The notes under the pieces were generated by a model. That model saw nothing but the letters and a program-made list of their open reading frames with translations. It had not been told where the DNA came from and ran no database searches. Positions 24,062 through 31,951 of a stretch of 56,801 bases of DNA are shown here, piece by piece. This DNA comes from CAYONP01 sp964405335 (lineage in GTDB: Bacteria; Armatimonadota; UBA10988): contig CAYONP010000031.1 of NCBI GenBank assembly GCA_964405335.1, forward strand, positions 1-56,801, in the 5' to 3' direction. Numbering within the stretch: position 1 is the stretch's first letter; each line of letters starts with the position of its first letter. The translations under genes were made by a program, and so were the position numbers.

Positions 24062-25399
24062 TCAGCAGGTAACGTGAAGCAGCAGGGCCCGCTTGCCCGT
24101 AGCGGTGTTGAACGCGCGGGCGGCCTCGGGCGTGGTTTGCATGACCGGTTCGATGCCCTTCTCGCCGAGCCACCGGATGGCCTCGTGGCTGAGCCCCATG
24201 TGGCCGTGGTGGCCGATGCCGACGAAGAGCCGCTCGGGCTGCCCCTTACAGACCTGCTTGACCTCCTCCGCGCTGACCTCGTGCGACGTGCCGTGGACGC
24301 GGCGGCTGAGCTTCTTCTTGCGCTTCTTCACCGACCCATCGGCGCGGACGACGACATCGTGCTCGAACCGGTCGCCGTTGACGCTGACAAACCCGAAGTC
24401 GGGAGCCTCGATGCGCGGGTAGACGTACTGGTCGCGCCCGCCGTCGCCGCGCGCCAGGGCCGCCGCGCCGAGCAGCACCGCGTCGTCGCCCAGCTCGCTG
24501 GTCAGCAGCTCGAGCGGATTGCCGTTCCCCGGCGCGACGTGCCGCTTCACCGCCGCCTCGATGCGCGGCATCATGTAGCCGCCACAAGCCTCGATCACCC
24601 CGCCGCCGTAGACGATCGCCTCGGGGTCGCAGAGGTGAATCACCGTTACGGTGCCCAGGCCGAGCACGTCGCAGGCCCAGTCGATCACCTCGCAGGTCAG
24701 CTCGTCGCCGTCGCGCAGGGCATCGCGCAGAGCGCCCGAGCGCAGCCGCTCGTCGCCCTCGTCGCCGCTCAGCGCGTCCTTGAGCACGCTCTTCCGCCCG
24801 GCTTCGATCCCAGCGCGGATGCGCCGTTCGATGCCCAGGCGACTGGCGTAATACTCGAACTCGCCGCCGCCCTCGTCGCCGCGCCGCGCGGCCTCGAAGT
24901 CGACGATGATGTGACCCACCTCGGCGCCGAGGCAGTGCTCGCCGATGATCACCTTGCCGTCGACCACCAGCCCGCCGCCGATGCCGGTGCCGACGAACAT
25001 GCCGAACACGTTGTCGTAACCGCGCGCCGCGCCGAACGTCTTCTCGCCCAGCGTGCCGACGTTGACGTCGTTGCCGACCACCGCCGGCACGCCGAACTCG
25101 TGGGTCACCAGCTCGGCCACCGGCACGCCGCTGAGCGGGGCGTTCGGCGCCCAGACGCAGTGGCCCTCGGCATCGACCACGCCGGGCACGCCGAGGCCGA
25201 TGGCGTCAATCGACTCGAGCGGCACCTCGGCCTTCTTCGCCGCACGGCGAATCACCTGGCCGACGACAACCACCAACTGCTCGGCCGATTCGGCCGGGGT
25301 CGACGCCTTGGCCCGCGCGACCACTTGGTCCTGGGCGTCGACCACCGCACCCAGGATCTTCGTCCCTCCGACGTCGACGCCGATGGTGTATCCGGTCAT
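24062..25399 (-). CDS. ROK-family sugar kinase fused to an Mth938/NDUFAF3-like domain
   Basis: A 445-residue two-domain protein. Residues 1-318 are a ROK kinase: DVGGTK at 9-14 (ATP phosphate loop), catalytic D111 in VVGNDVNVG, the GTGIGGGLVV loop near 137 and AEVGH at 159-163. The usual zinc motif CxCGxxGC is missing and replaced by RRGDEGGGEFEYY (about 172-184). Residues about 327-445 match the Mth938-like fold shared with human complex I assembly factor NDUFAF3: FGFVSVNGDRFEHDVVV, the phosphate-like loop VGIGHHGHMG, TTPEAARAFN and the terminal LLHVTC. ATG 25399 has GGAAG upstream. A good promoter lies at 25438-25466. The sugar substrate is unknown and the fusion is one I do not know from described families. 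Confidence 0.9.
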   Translation of the reverse strand: MTGYTIGVDVGGTKILGAVVDAQDQVVARAKASTPAESAEQLVVVVGQVIRRAAKKAEVPLESIDAIGLGVPGVVDAEGHCVWAPNAPLSGVPVAELVTHEFGVPAVVGNDVNVGTLGEKTFGAARGYDNVFGMFVGTGIGGGLVVDGKVIIGEHCLGAEVGHIIVDFEAARRGDEGGGEFEYYASRLGIERRIRAGIEAGRKSVLKDALSGDEGDERLRSGALRDALRDGDELTCEVIDWACDVLGLGTVTVIHLCDPEAIVYGGGVIEACGGYMMPRIEAAVKRHVAPGNGNPLELLTSELGDDAVLLGAAALARGDGGRDQYVYPRIEAPDFGFVSVNGDRFEHDVVVRADGSVKKRKKKLSRRVHGTSHEVSAEEVKQVCKGQPERLFVGIGHHGHMGLSHEAIRWLGEKGIEPVMQTTPEAARAFNTATGKRALLLHVTC

Positions 25400-25437
25400 C
25401 TGGTGGCTTCCACAATTCGTTACCTGGGACTCACCCG

Positions 25438-25466
25438 ATTCTGACGATCGGCTCACGATGAGTCAA
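25438..25466 (-). promoter_or_regulatory. Sigma70-type promoter of the ROK-CHAD operon
   Basis: On the minus strand TTGACT (25466-25461), 17 bases, then CAGAAT (25443-25438), 38 bases before the ROK start codon. Confidence 0.65.
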
Positions 25467-25502
25467 CCGGATCGGGAAAACTAACAATGCGAGCCGAGCG
25501 GC

Positions 25503-26393
25503 TCAACCGCCCGGCCAGCCCGCGGTCCGCCACGACTCGGACCCGTCCCCCGGCACCACCAGCGCCTGATACGCCGCGAACCGCGGCATCACCTCCCCGG
25601 ACTCGCCGCCGAGCACCAGCAGGGCCGTCGACAGCGCATCGGCAACCAGCGCGCTTGGGCCCAGCACGGCGGTCATGCCCGCCGCCTCGACCGGCCGGCC
25701 ACCGCGCGGATCGAGCACGTGCGAAACTACCTGGCCACCGGTCTGAGCAGTCCGCCCGGCGCCGCCCGAGAGCGACAGGCAGGCGTGCTGGAGCGGCACG
25801 GTCGCGCCGGTCGGCAAGGCAATCTGGAGCGGCTCGGGCCCGCGCTGCGCGACGATGCTGGTCCCGCCGTGGAGCAGCGCCCGCTCGACTCCAAGCTCGT
25901 CGAGCACGGCCAACGCCTGATCGACGGCGTGGCCCTTGCCGACCGCGCCGAGATCGACGCTGAGACCGGGTGGGAAGCGGACCGTCCGTGCCGAGGGATC
26001 GAGCTCGATTCGGTGCGCGCCGATGCGCTCGAGCAGGTCCGCCAACTCGGTCTCGCTCGGCGGGGACTTGACCGGTCCGCGCAGTCCCCAGGCCTGAAGC
26101 AGCGGCCGGCAGGTGACATCGAACGCGCCGCCGGTCAGCCGGCTCAGCTCGCGGCACTGCTCGAGCAGGCCGAAGACGACCGGCCCGACGCGGACCGGCT
26201 CGCGATCGGCGCGGCTATTGAGCAGGCTGATCTCGCTACCGGGCAGGAACGCCGAGAGCTGCTGCTCGGCGCGGGTGATCTCCCCGAGCGCCTCCTCGCC
26301 GGCGGCGCGGAGGTGCGCTGGAGATTCGCCCCAGAGCAGCAGCTCCCAGCGGCAGGCCATCGCGTGGACGGCCAGCCGGACCGGTTCGGGCAT
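25503..26393 (-). CDS. apbE: FAD:protein FMN transferase
   Basis: A 296-residue ApbE-family enzyme, which transfers FMN from FAD onto a threonine or serine of target flavoproteins. Family blocks are visible: FDVTCRPLLQAWG near residue 90, SVDLGAVGKGHAVDQA near 144, HGGTSIVAQRG near 175, SHVLDPRGGRPV near 224 and the Mg-binding ADALSTALLVLG near 250. There is no lipoprotein signal, unlike many periplasmic ApbE proteins, so a cytoplasmic or N-terminally unprocessed form is likely. It starts just after the stop of the upstream oxidoreductase gene, so it is the last gene of that operon. No obvious flavinylation target is in the window. Confidence 0.93.
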   Translation of the reverse strand: MPEPVRLAVHAMACRWELLLWGESPAHLRAAGEEALGEITRAEQQLSAFLPGSEISLLNSRADREPVRVGPVVFGLLEQCRELSRLTGGAFDVTCRPLLQAWGLRGPVKSPPSETELADLLERIGAHRIELDPSARTVRFPPGLSVDLGAVGKGHAVDQALAVLDELGVERALLHGGTSIVAQRGPEPLQIALPTGATVPLQHACLSLSGGAGRTAQTGGQVVSHVLDPRGGRPVEAAGMTAVLGPSALVADALSTALLVLGGESGEVMPRFAAYQALVVPGDGSESWRTAGWPGG

Positions 26394-26394
26394 G

Positions 26395-27729
26395 TCAGCC
26401 CCGCGGGACCACCGTGGTCACGGCGTCGTCGACGATCTTCATCGTCTCGGGGTCGAAGATCACCGCCCGGTTCTCGCGATAGCTGATCTCGCCCAGCGCG
26501 CAGACGACCATGCCGCAGTAGGCCAGCCAAGGGTCGCAGTTCGGCTGCTCGCCGCTGCGCATGCAGTCGACCCAGTTGCGCCGGTGCCCGTCCTGGTCGT
26601 CAGGCATCTTCTCGACCTCGATGGTCTCCATCTCGATCTCTTCGGCGAACGGCCGCTGCGGCCGGACTTCGATGTTGCCACCCTCGAGCAGCAGGTCGCC
26701 CATGTGGCAGCGGACCACCGTGTCGACGCCGCGATCGTTGATGGTCGAGCCGGCGACGAACAGGTTGTGCCCGCTGGCGAAATCGGCCAGCAGATTGAAC
26801 GTGTCCGGCACCTCGCGCATCTCGGCGTTGTTCTCCGCATCGATTTCCGGCATGATGTTGCCGCCGGTGGCCACCACGCGGGTCGGCAGCTCGGGCCCGA
26901 CGGTGATCAGCACCGGATAGATGCGGTGCGGGAGGAGGTCGCCGCAGATGCCCGACGAGTAGTCCCAGAACTTGCGCCAGCGGAAGTAGCGCTCATGGCT
27001 GAACGGCCGGTCGGGCGCGGAGCCGAGCCAGGCTGTCCAGTCCAGGTTATCCGGCCCGGCCGACTCGTCGATGCCGTAGTTCCACTCGCCGGCGGGGTTG
27101 TTCCGGGTGTACGAGGTCTGGCTCCAGACCGGCTTGCCCAGGCCGTCGATGGCCTGGTGCGCGACCCGCCACTTCGGGTGCGACGAGGCCTGGTTGCCGG
27201 TCTGCAGAATGATCCCGCTGTCCTTGACCGTGTTGTACAGCTCGGTCGCCTCGTGCAGCCAGCGGCTGAACGGCTTCTCCATGTAGATGTGCTTGCCGGC
27301 GGCAATCGCATCCATCGCCTGGCGGAAGTGCCAGTGCTCGGGCGTGGCGATCAGCACCGCGTCGACGTCGGGCGCGGCGAGCAGCTCGCGATAGTCGGCA
27401 TAGGCCCGGACCTCGGGGTTGCAGCCGTCGGCCACTTTATCACGCGCGTCGTTTCGCCGCTTCTCCCAGACGTCGCAGACGGCGGTCACCTGCAGGTTCA
27501 TCTCGCCGTTCTTGACGTAGTTGATGGTCTTGTTGAGGTGGTCGCCGCCCATGCCGCCGACGCCGATGAAGCCGATGTTGATCCGGTCGTTGGCGCCGAT
27601 CACCCGCCGATTGGCGGCGGCGAAGGCGCGATTGGCCCGCCAGTCACCGGCCAATGCGCCGGCGACGGCCGCCGCGCCGGCGACGAAGGTGCGGCGGCTG
27701 GTCCCCGCCGGCTGCTGCTTATCGCTCAT
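26395..27729 (-). CDS. Tat-exported Gfo/Idh/MocA-family oxidoreductase
   Basis: A 444-residue NAD(P)-dependent sugar or polyol oxidoreductase family member. The N-terminus is a twin-arginine signal (TSRRTFVAGAAAVAGALAG, residues 10-28). The Rossmann motif GFIGVGGMGGDH is near residue 53, and the catalytic EKP motif is in IYMEKPFSRW near 133. The C-terminal alpha/beta domain has the SGEQPNCDP segment common in exported members. Export of a cofactor-bound, folded enzyme via Tat fits a role in periplasmic or surface sugar modification. It sits between a second exported Gfo/Idh/MocA gene and apbE. Confidence 0.92.
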   Translation of the reverse strand: MSDKQQPAGTSRRTFVAGAAAVAGALAGDWRANRAFAAANRRVIGANDRINIGFIGVGGMGGDHLNKTINYVKNGEMNLQVTAVCDVWEKRRNDARDKVADGCNPEVRAYADYRELLAAPDVDAVLIATPEHWHFRQAMDAIAAGKHIYMEKPFSRWLHEATELYNTVKDSGIILQTGNQASSHPKWRVAHQAIDGLGKPVWSQTSYTRNNPAGEWNYGIDESAGPDNLDWTAWLGSAPDRPFSHERYFRWRKFWDYSSGICGDLLPHRIYPVLITVGPELPTRVVATGGNIMPEIDAENNAEMREVPDTFNLLADFASGHNLFVAGSTINDRGVDTVVRCHMGDLLLEGGNIEVRPQRPFAEEIEMETIEVEKMPDDQDGHRRNWVDCMRSGEQPNCDPWLAYCGMVVCALGEISYRENRAVIFDPETMKIVDDAVTTVVPRG

Positions 27730-27761
27730 CTGCTCGCTCCTTGTGTCCGACCCGGTGCGCC

Positions 27762-29033
27762 TCAGGCCAGGCTGAACATCTGGTCAGTGAACTCGAACGG
27801 GGTGCCGCTCGAGACCGCCTGGTTGCCGCCGTGCGCCAGCACGCAGGCGGCGTAGCCGTCCTCGGCGCCGCAGGCGACCGGTTCGCCGTCGTGGCAGCGC
27901 TGGAGGAAATGCTCGCAGGCATAGTACCACTCGTCGCGGCCGGCCTTAATGTCCTCTTCCGCCATCTCGCCGGGCGTCTTGCCCTCTTCCAGGAACTTGG
28001 TCGAGTTGGCCACCATGATGATGCCCAGCTCGCCGATCAGGTCGTACTTGTGGGCGTATATTTCCCAGCCCATCTGCGGCGAGTCGGCCTCCTTAATCAG
28101 CCAGGCGCGCGGGCCGTGCATGAAGATCGTCCCGTCGGTGCCGACCATCGTCACCGCGTCGCCGCCGTACGAGCCGCCCAGCGTGCCGTCGAAGGTCAGC
28201 GGCACGCCGTTGTCCAGCTCATAGGTGCACAGCACCGTGTCGGCCACCGTCCGGTCGTCCTCTTTCCAGGCCACCGTGCTGCCTAGCCCGCTGACCCGCT
28301 TCGGCCGCCGGCCGAGCGACCAGCAGAGGTAGTCGATCGGGTGTATGCCGATCTCGCCGACCAGGCCGAGGCTGGTCTCCTGGTAGAGCCGCCAGTTGAG
28401 CTCGCGCTCGCGCTCGGGCGTGGCCGCCGGCCGGCGCCACGAGAGCTTCTTGCGGAACTGCGCCCGGGCCGAGACCGGATTGGCCAGCACGCCGGTGGTC
28501 ACGAACTTGCGGCAGTGCACCGCCAGTGGATAGGCCCGCTGCTGCTGCCCGACGCAGAACTTGGTCGTCGCCGCGGCGCCGGCGCGAGCTATCTCCTTCG
28601 CCTCGGCCGGGTCGTAGGCGAGTGGCGACTCGCAGTAGACATGCTTGCCCGCCGCCAGCGCGTCGAGCACCACCTGCTTGTGCTGGTGCGTCGGCGTGGC
28701 GACGAAGACCGCGGCGATCTCCGGGTCGTCGAGCAGCGCGCGATAGTCCTCGTGCTGCTTCGCCTCGGGCGCCACCCGCGCGGTGGCGCGGAAGACGGTC
28801 GGCGAGATGTCGGCCACGCCCTTGACCTTGGCATAGGGCAAGAGCGCCATGGCGCCGAGCAGCGCGCGCCCATGCTGCCCGCAGCCGATCATCCCGACGC
28901 CGGTGTCCGGGTATTCGATCTCGTCGTCGGCCTCGAGTTGCGCGCGGGCCAGTGTGGCACCGATGGAGAGCACCAGTCCGGCGGCCGCCGCGTCGTGCAA
29001 AAAGTCGCGCCGGGTCAGCTCCGAATCGCCCAT
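27762..29033 (-). CDS. Tat-exported Gfo/Idh/MocA-family oxidoreductase with altered EKP motif
   Basis: A 423-residue protein with a twin-arginine signal (LTRRDFLHDAAAAGLVLS, residues 6-23), the Rossmann motif GMIGCGQHGRALLG near 47 and a family-typical C-terminal domain. The EKP triad that carries the catalytic lysine reads ESP here (HVYCESPLAYD); the codon was checked directly. It may therefore bind NAD and substrate without classic hydride-transfer acid/base chemistry, or use another residue. It lies 32 bases upstream of the second oxidoreductase of the operon. Confidence 0.9.
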   Translation of the reverse strand: MGDSELTRRDFLHDAAAAGLVLSIGATLARAQLEADDEIEYPDTGVGMIGCGQHGRALLGAMALLPYAKVKGVADISPTVFRATARVAPEAKQHEDYRALLDDPEIAAVFVATPTHQHKQVVLDALAAGKHVYCESPLAYDPAEAKEIARAGAAATTKFCVGQQQRAYPLAVHCRKFVTTGVLANPVSARAQFRKKLSWRRPAATPERERELNWRLYQETSLGLVGEIGIHPIDYLCWSLGRRPKRVSGLGSTVAWKEDDRTVADTVLCTYELDNGVPLTFDGTLGGSYGGDAVTMVGTDGTIFMHGPRAWLIKEADSPQMGWEIYAHKYDLIGELGIIMVANSTKFLEEGKTPGEMAEEDIKAGRDEWYYACEHFLQRCHDGEPVACGAEDGYAACVLAHGGNQAVSSGTPFEFTDQMFSLA

Positions 29034-29094
29034 CTCGCTCTACTCCAAAACCAGGCCCTAGGCTACTCGACGCAGGATCGTCCGGCAGGTTCCG

Positions 29095-30573
29095 TCATCC
29101 GCGCCGTGTGGCGTGGCCCGTATCGGCCGGCCGCGCCGCCGAGCGCTCGGCCCACTCGCGGTCGATCTGCTCTCGCCAGGCGGTCGCCGCGGCGACCAGC
29201 CGCTCGCAGACGGCCGGTTGGTCGTCCTTCAGGTTCGCCCGCTCACCCGGATCGTCGGCCAGGTTGGCCAGGTGCACCGCGTCCTGGGGCGGCGCGCCCT
29301 CGACCAGTTGGCCGTTCAGCACCAGTTTCCAGTCGCCCTGCCGCACGGCGGTCTGGTCGCCCTGCTCCCAGAATAGCATGTCGTGCGGCGAGGGCGCGCC
29401 GTCGCGCACGGTCGGCAGCAGGTCGAGCCCGTCCAGGTCGTAGCCCGAGGCGTCGGCACCCGCGGCGGCGAGGAAGGTCGGGAAGATGTCCATCGCGGCG
29501 CCCGGCTGACCGATCACCTGCCCCGCGGGGATGCGCCGCGGCCAGCTCATGATCGCCGGCATCCGGATGCCACCCTCGTACAGGCTGAACTTGTGCCCCT
29601 TCAACGATCCTGCCGTGCCGCCGTAGTACGGGTCGCGCGTGCCGTCGAGCCAGTTCCGCGTCTCGCGCGACGGGCCGTTGTCGCTCTGGAAGAAGACGAA
29701 CGTGTTGTCGCGCAGCCCGCGCCGCTCGAGCGCCGCCACAATCTCGCCCACGCCGTCATCCACCGCGGCCAGCATGGCGGCCATGATCCGCCGGTCCCAG
29801 GCCAGGCCGGGGAAGCGGTCGAGGTACTCCTGCGGCGCGTGCAGCGGATAGTGCGGCGCGTTGTAGGGCACGTAAAGGAAGAACGGATCACCGCGCCGCG
29901 CGGCGTCAGCGATGAAGTCGACCGCGCGGCTGGTGATCAGCCGGGTCAGGTACTCCCCGTCGCGCCAGACCTCCGCGTCGTTGTCCCACAGGTCGTGGAC
30001 CGGGTCCTGACCGCCCCAGTAGAAGATGTGCGAGTAGTAGTCGACGCAGCCGGCGAGGAAGCCGAACCAGTCGTTGAACCCATGGTGATGCGGCCGCGAC
30101 TCCTCGCTGACGCCGAGGTGCCACTTGCCCGACATGCCGGTGTGATAGCCGACGTCGCGCAGCGCCTCGGCAATCGTCGGCGTCGTGCGGGGCAGGCCGG
30201 TCGCCTGGCGGTGGCCGGCGAGGATCGAGCGCACGCCGGCCCGCACCGGGTAGCGGCCGGACAGCACCGCGGCGCGCGAGGGCGAACAGACCGGGCTGTT
30301 GGAGTACCAGTCGGTGAACCGCGCCCCGCTGGCGGCCAGCGAGTCGAGGTTCGGTGTGGCGAGGTCACGCCCGCCCATGCAGCCGAGGTCGCCGTAGCCC
30401 TGGTCGTCGGTGTAGAGGATGACGAAGTTCGGGCGCGGTCCATCGCTCATCTCAACCAGCTCCCGAGCGTTGCGCAGGCGGGCGCGGCGGGTTGGGTGCA
30501 TCGCCCCGGCGGCGCCGGCGGCGGCCGCCCCGGCGATGAACCCGCGGCGAGGCAGATCTGGCCCGGTCGGCAT
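29095..30573 (-). CDS. Tat-exported arylsulfatase (formylglycine type)
   Basis: A 492-residue type I sulfatase that hydrolyses sulfate esters, probably on sulfated carbohydrates. The N-terminal Tat signal is LPRRGFIAGAAAAGAAGA (7-24). The metal-binding start VILYTDDQGYGDLG is near residue 51. The nucleophile motif CSPSR at 96-100 inside SPVCSPSRAAVLSGR is the substrate of the formylglycine-generating enzyme. KWHLG near 160 and DNGP near 325 complete the active site. The reading frame extends far upstream, but ATG 30573 follows GAGGGCATC and lies just after the previous stop. It is in an operon with a beta-propeller protein and two oxidoreductases. Confidence 0.94.
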   Translation of the reverse strand: MPTGPDLPRRGFIAGAAAAGAAGAMHPTRRARLRNARELVEMSDGPRPNFVILYTDDQGYGDLGCMGGRDLATPNLDSLAASGARFTDWYSNSPVCSPSRAAVLSGRYPVRAGVRSILAGHRQATGLPRTTPTIAEALRDVGYHTGMSGKWHLGVSEESRPHHHGFNDWFGFLAGCVDYYSHIFYWGGQDPVHDLWDNDAEVWRDGEYLTRLITSRAVDFIADAARRGDPFFLYVPYNAPHYPLHAPQEYLDRFPGLAWDRRIMAAMLAAVDDGVGEIVAALERRGLRDNTFVFFQSDNGPSRETRNWLDGTRDPYYGGTAGSLKGHKFSLYEGGIRMPAIMSWPRRIPAGQVIGQPGAAMDIFPTFLAAAGADASGYDLDGLDLLPTVRDGAPSPHDMLFWEQGDQTAVRQGDWKLVLNGQLVEGAPPQDAVHLANLADDPGERANLKDDQPAVCERLVAAATAWREQIDREWAERSAARPADTGHATRRG

Positions 30574-30580
30574 GATGCCC

Positions 30581-31951
30581 TCAGATTCCGCCCAGCACCG
30601 CGTGGTTCTGGCCAGTGCAGCCAAGCCGGCGGTTGTTCGCATAGGCCGGGTGCGTGTAGCGGGCAATCGCTTCCACGCCGTCGTGCGCCTGCTCATCGTG
30701 CCACAGCCGCAGCCGGCCGTCGGCATGGTAGCTGAGCAGTTGTTCGCCGGCAATCGCATTGACCTTGCAGGCCAGGGCGACCGGCCCGCCGACGCTGCCG
30801 ACCGGCCGGCCCGCCGAATCGAGCACCTCGCCGTCGCCGCCGGGCAGGCCGCGCACCAGCTCGTGCCGGCCGTCGCCGTTGAGGTCGACCGGAATGGTCC
30901 GGTAATGACTGAACCCCAGCTCGAGCGGCTCGCCGCCGGCGGCGTCGAAGGCGAACTCCTCGACCGACTGGTGTGACCGCCCATTCGGCCCGCAGCGCTT
31001 GGCGCCGATGCGCACCGCCGTGGCCACCTGCCGGTCGCCGTCGAGCCGGGCGACCCAGCCCATGTCGATGTGACCGCGCTCGAGCGCGCCCCAGCGCCGG
31101 ACGCCGCTGCCGTCGTAGCAGGCGACCCGCGGCGCCGCGGCCGGATCGCCCTCGCGGCAGCAGTAGAGGCTCCAGCCGCGCGACTCCCGGTCCCACACCG
31201 GCTGGACGATGTCCGAGTGGCCGCGGTAGCTGTCGCCGTCGGCGCAGAACAGCTCGCTGCCGTCGCTCAGGCGCAGGCATCGTTCGCCCCACAGCAGCTC
31301 GGTCACCCCGTCACGGTCGAGATCGACCAGCGGGCACATGTGGCTGCCCCGCGCGCCTGGAGCGCCGGCGGCGATGACCGTCTCCCACCGCGGGGTCAGG
31401 TCGGCGCTCCAGCCTTGCAGGCGCATCTCGCCATAGGTCCCCTGGGCGGTGACCAGCACCGGCCGGCGCTCACTCGGCCCGCCGAGGATGAAGTTGCGGA
31501 AGAGGTGGCTGAGCGACTGCTCGCCCGCCGGGCGCGGCCAGGGCCACTGGCCGGTGACCTCGCCAGTGTTCGCCTCGAGCCGGGCCAGCACGTACGACGA
31601 GAGGCCGAGCGGATGGTCGGCATCGAGGTTGTCGACGTAGTAAATCTCGTCCACGCCGTCGCCGTCGAGGTCGAACGGAAAGAGCGGGCAGAACCACATG
31701 CCGGGCACCACGCCGCGGCCCAATTCGCGCCGCCAGAGCACCTCGCCCTCGACGGTGAAGACGACCAGCTTCAGCGTGTCGCGGGGAAAGAAGAACATCT
31801 CGACATACGGGTCGACATCGAAATCGGCGCCGTAGGCGGCCAGGATCGCCGGCGGTCGGTCGGCGCCCAGATTGACCGGCACCGCCCGGCACTGACCGAT
31901 CGGCTGACCCAGCTCGACCTCGGCGGCGACGCGCAGCGCGATGGCCTTCAT
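30581..31951 (-). CDS. FG-GAP/VCBS-type beta-propeller protein
   Basis: A 456-residue protein with repeated calcium-binding loops of the FG-GAP type: FDLDGDGVDEIYYVDN near 93, VDLDRDGVTELLWGE near 210 and VDLNGDGRHELVRGL near 358, each followed by a beta-strand. No signal peptide is visible. Such propellers occur in polysaccharide lyases of family PL11 and in many surface proteins; a lyase role is only a possibility because I see no catalytic signature. Its ATG overlaps the upstream stop by four bases (ATGA), so it is translationally coupled to the phosphodiesterase gene. Confidence 0.8.
   Translation of the reverse strand: MKAIALRVAAEVELGQPIGQCRAVPVNLGADRPPAILAAYGADFDVDPYVEMFFFPRDTLKLVVFTVEGEVLWRRELGRGVVPGMWFCPLFPFDLDGDGVDEIYYVDNLDADHPLGLSSYVLARLEANTGEVTGQWPWPRPAGEQSLSHLFRNFILGGPSERRPVLVTAQGTYGEMRLQGWSADLTPRWETVIAAGAPGARGSHMCPLVDLDRDGVTELLWGERCLRLSDGSELFCADGDSYRGHSDIVQPVWDRESRGWSLYCCREGDPAAAPRVACYDGSGVRRWGALERGHIDMGWVARLDGDRQVATAVRIGAKRCGPNGRSHQSVEEFAFDAAGGEPLELGFSHYRTIPVDLNGDGRHELVRGLPGGDGEVLDSAGRPVGSVGGPVALACKVNAIAGEQLLSYHADGRLRLWHDEQAHDGVEAIARYTHPAYANNRRLGCTGQNHAVLGGI

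Noticed and set aside
24062..25399. Two separate genes (ROK kinase and an Mth938 protein)
   Set aside because: The frame is continuous with no stop, no internal ATG with ribosome-binding site near residue 320, and a natural linker; a fusion is the simpler reading.
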